Assembly: GCA_025361995.1 (NCBI GenBank)
Contig: JANYIP010000033.1
Coordinates: 1 to 21,855, forward strand
Length of the DNA stretch: 21,855 nt
Origin: Streptomycetales bacterium
GTDB lineage: Bacteria > Actinomycetota > Actinomycetes > Prado026
Reading direction: 5' to 3'
This document shows, piece after piece, positions 20,138-21,855 of the stretch (position 1 is the stretch's first letter; each line of letters begins with the position of its first letter). A model generated the notes under the pieces. That model had not been told where the DNA came from. It searched no databases and saw only the letters and a list, made by a program, of their open reading frames with translations. Made by a program: the position numbers and the translations under genes.

Positions 20138-21588
20138 AGCCGGACCTCGACAATGTCGACGCCGATCAGCTCGGCGGTGGCGCGCAGCTCGGCCGCGCGG
20201 CTGCCCGTACCCAGCGCCCAGTGGTGCCCGACGCCGCTGGCGCTCCAGGCATCGGTCCACTCGCCCGGGTCGCAGCCGAAGTCGACGCGCGAGGTGGTGT
20301 TCCCGATCCGCAGCAGCGGCCCGCCCACGACCTCGCCCTCCGAGACGACGAACCGGTAGGTGCCGTCCCGGCGCTGCCCCACCCCGAAGACGGTCACCGG
20401 CCCGTGCCGTACGTCGAACTCCACGGACACTCCCCAGCCGCGCTTGCCGTGATAGATGCCCAGCCCGCGCAGCAGCGGTCGCCCGTCGCTGATCGCCAGG
20501 TGCGCGGGACCGTCGTGGCCCATCTCGACGACGTCGTCGTGGAAGTTCAGCGCCTGGAACTCGGTGAACGACCCGCCGCCACCGAGCCGGTCCATGACGA
20601 GCATGGCGAGCGAGGTGCGCAGCTCGTACTCACCGACGGCCGGGATGCCCCGCGCGGTGAGCAGCGAGGCCCCCAGGATCATGCCGGCACCGAGGCGTTC
20701 GTGCTGCTCGCCCTCGAGGCCCCGGTGGTAGTAGGCGAGACTGTCGAGACCGAAGTCCGCGACCATCCGGTCCAGCCCGACCGAGACCTTGGCCGCCCAC
20801 TGGAAGTCCTCGGTCTCGACGCTGTCCGCGACGTCGAAGACCGAGCGGGCCAGTTCCATCCGGTCGGCGACCTCGGACTCGGTGACGCCGGCGACCCGTA
20901 CCCGCAGGTCGTCAAACTCCACGACCTCCATGTGGCCGCCGAAGTTGGCCGTGACCAGAGTCAGGTCGGTCGACACGTCGAGCATGCCGGGGTAGAGGTG
21001 GCCCATCAGTCCGTGCCGTCCGTCGCGCAGCGCTCCGCGCACACCGGCGGCCTTGATCCAACGCTCGATCCGGACCCAGGCGCGGTCGTCCTCGACGTAG
21101 CCGGAGACCGAGCGGAACGGGATCCCCAGCCGCAGGAAGGTGTTGGCCATCTCAGGCAGCGGGCAGGCACCGCAGTAGGCGAGCCACTGACCGGTGTCGA
21201 AGGTCGCGTGGTCCATGACCTCGGTCGGCTGCAGGTTGATGATCAGCACCGGGGCGCCGCTGCGCTGGGCGACGGGCGCCAGCATCGAGGCCGTCATGTA
21301 CGTCGTGAGGTAGCCGACGATCAGGTCGCAGCCGGCCACCCGCAACGCCTCGGCGGCCTGTGCGCCGTCCTCCGCGTCGGAGATGAAGCCCACGTCGACG
21401 ACGTCGCAGTCCAGGGCCCGCATGCGCTCGCTCACCCGCCGGGCCGACTGCTCCAGCTGTGGCAGCAGGCCGGGGAACTGGGGCCAGTACGCCCCGAGCC
21501 CTCCGGCGACCAGCCCGATCTTGGTCCGCCGGGGCGTGATGCGTTCGAGCCCGGCGAGGGAGGCAGCGGTCGGCGCGGTCGTGGTCAC
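20134..21588 (-). CDS. L-fucose/L-arabinose isomerase-family protein, putative rhamnose (deoxysugar) isomerase
   Basis: A 484-aa protein of the L-fucose/L-arabinose isomerase superfamily (COG2407-like). TKIGLVAGGLGAYWPQFPGL opens a flavodoxin-like N-terminal domain, followed by DCDVVDVGFISDAEDG, GCDLIVGYLTTYMTASMLAP and VLIINLQPTEVMDHATFDTG. The C-terminal part has GEYELRTSLAMLVMDRLGGG and FTEFQALNFHDDVVEMGHDG, where Glu, Asp/Glu and His residues fit metal ligands for a Mn-dependent aldose-ketose isomerase. The start is GTG 21588, with GAAGGAG 8 nt upstream; the longer frame to 21630 is rejected. It lies between the rhamnulose-1-phosphate aldolase/dehydrogenase and rhamnulokinase genes, the operon slot of a rhamnose isomerase, although RhaA and RhaI belong to a different (xylose-isomerase-like) fold. 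Substrate specificity is inferred from context only. Confidence 0.8.
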   Translation of the reverse strand: MTTTAPTAASLAGLERITPRRTKIGLVAGGLGAYWPQFPGLLPQLEQSARRVSERMRALDCDVVDVGFISDAEDGAQAAEALRVAGCDLIVGYLTTYMTASMLAPVAQRSGAPVLIINLQPTEVMDHATFDTGQWLAYCGACPLPEMANTFLRLGIPFRSVSGYVEDDRAWVRIERWIKAAGVRGALRDGRHGLMGHLYPGMLDVSTDLTLVTANFGGHMEVVEFDDLRVRVAGVTESEVADRMELARSVFDVADSVETEDFQWAAKVSVGLDRMVADFGLDSLAYYHRGLEGEQHERLGAGMILGASLLTARGIPAVGEYELRTSLAMLVMDRLGGGGSFTEFQALNFHDDVVEMGHDGPAHLAISDGRPLLRGLGIYHGKRGWGVSVEFDVRHGPVTVFGVGQRRDGTYRFVVSEGEVVGGPLLRIGNTTSRVDFGCDPGEWTDAWSASGVGHHWALGTGSRAAELRATAELIGVDIVEVRL

Positions 21589-21596
21589 GATCGGTA

Positions 21597-21603
21597 CTCC
21601 TTC
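21597..21603 (-). promoter_or_regulatory. ribosome binding site of the isomerase gene
   Basis: GAAGGAG on the minus strand, 8 nt before GTG 21588. It decides that start over an in-frame ATG at 21630, which lies upstream of it. Confidence 0.65.
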
Positions 21604-21636
21604 GGCTCGAACGTGTTCGGGTCCATCCAACGCCAG

Positions 21637-21855
21637 CTAACGCAGGAACGCAGCGGCCACACCGGCATCGACCGGGATGTGGAGGCCGGTGGTCTGACTG
21701 AGGTCCCCCCCGCAGAGCACGAAGACCGCCGCAGCCACGTGCTCCGGGAGGACCTCGCGCTTGAGCAGCGTCCGTTGGGCGTAGAAGGCGCCCAGCTCGG
21801 CCTCGGGCACACCGTAGACCGCGGCGCGCTCTGCGCCCCACCCGCTGGCGAAGAT
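21637..21855 (-). CDS. bifunctional rhamnulose-1-phosphate aldolase/short-chain dehydrogenase, C-terminus (5' partial)
   Basis: The minus strand is open from the window edge to TAG 21637-21639, giving the last 72 residues: IFASGWGAERAAVYGVPEAE, LGAFYAQRTLLKREVLPEHV, AAAVFVLCGGDLSQTTGLHI and PVDAGVAAAFLR. This is the terminus of the SDR domain of fused RhaEW-type enzymes (about 680 aa), in which an N-terminal class II aldolase cleaves L-rhamnulose-1-phosphate to dihydroxyacetone phosphate and L-lactaldehyde and the SDR domain oxidises the lactaldehyde. The aldolase half and Rossmann motif lie outside the window. A stand-alone SDR is possible, but the RTLLKREVLPEHVA signature is characteristic of the fused protein. 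It is 48 nt upstream of the isomerase gene. Confidence 0.8.
   Translation of the reverse strand: MFASGWGAERAAVYGVPEAELGAFYAQRTLLKREVLPEHVAAAVFVLCGGDLSQTTGLHIPVDAGVAAAFLR

Overview
The window looks like chromosomal DNA of a high-GC Gram-positive bacterium (Actinomycetota, plausibly a Nocardioidaceae-type soil organism). Evidence: very high GC with GC-rich third codon positions, GTG/TTG starts, stop-start overlaps, an F420-type luciferase-like oxidoreductase, several alanine/proline-rich lipoproteins, a giant LuxR/LAL regulator and a zinc-ribbon cyclase-AAA-TPR protein. The taxonomic assignment is inference.

Left end (1-1557): the C-terminus of an alpha/beta hydrolase is translationally coupled (GTGA) to an F420-dependent LLM-class oxidoreductase. 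They are followed by a decayed aminoglycoside-phosphotransferase-family remnant and a short orphan coding fragment. These abut a 45-nt copy of the 3' half of tRNA-Phe(GAA), from anticodon loop to CCA, with no 5' half. That is the usual scar of tRNA-targeted integration, and its orientation implies that the integrated element lies to the left.

1609-5698 (minus strand): a compact five-gene operon encodes three related secreted lipoproteins, a PrsW-like intramembrane glutamic protease and a Pro/Gly-rich protein with tandem repeats. The last genes overlap (TGATG, ATGA). This is the best candidate for an uncharacterised envelope system. Upstream, in the same direction, lies a LAL-family regulator (5968-8784) with Walker A/B motifs and a LuxR DNA-binding domain. 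The gap between them holds a palindrome and a probable DUF4242-like remnant.

8904-16329: a zone of gene decay. It holds a pRiA4b ORF-3-like gene with an amber stop and two frameshifts, a 5'-truncated aldehyde dehydrogenase with an opal stop, a frameshifted small Cys-rich conserved gene, and a 5'-truncated sugar ABC permease. Between them stand two apparently intact genes: a glutamate-1-semialdehyde-aminomutase-like aminotransferase, and a 991-aa zinc ribbon/class III cyclase/AAA/TPR protein that lacks the usual purine-recognition Asp.

Right end (16428-21855, minus strand): a run of six genes. It begins with the C-terminus of a bifunctional rhamnulose-1-phosphate aldolase/short-chain dehydrogenase, then an L-fucose/L-arabinose-isomerase-family protein and a rhamnulokinase (TTGA overlap), then a SnoaL-like protein, a membrane-anchored hypothetical protein and an MFS transporter. 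The first three form an L-rhamnose-type (6-deoxysugar) catabolic route in which a fucose-isomerase-like enzyme occupies the position normally held by RhaA or RhaI. No CRISPR array, rRNA gene, intact tRNA, transposase or integrase was seen.
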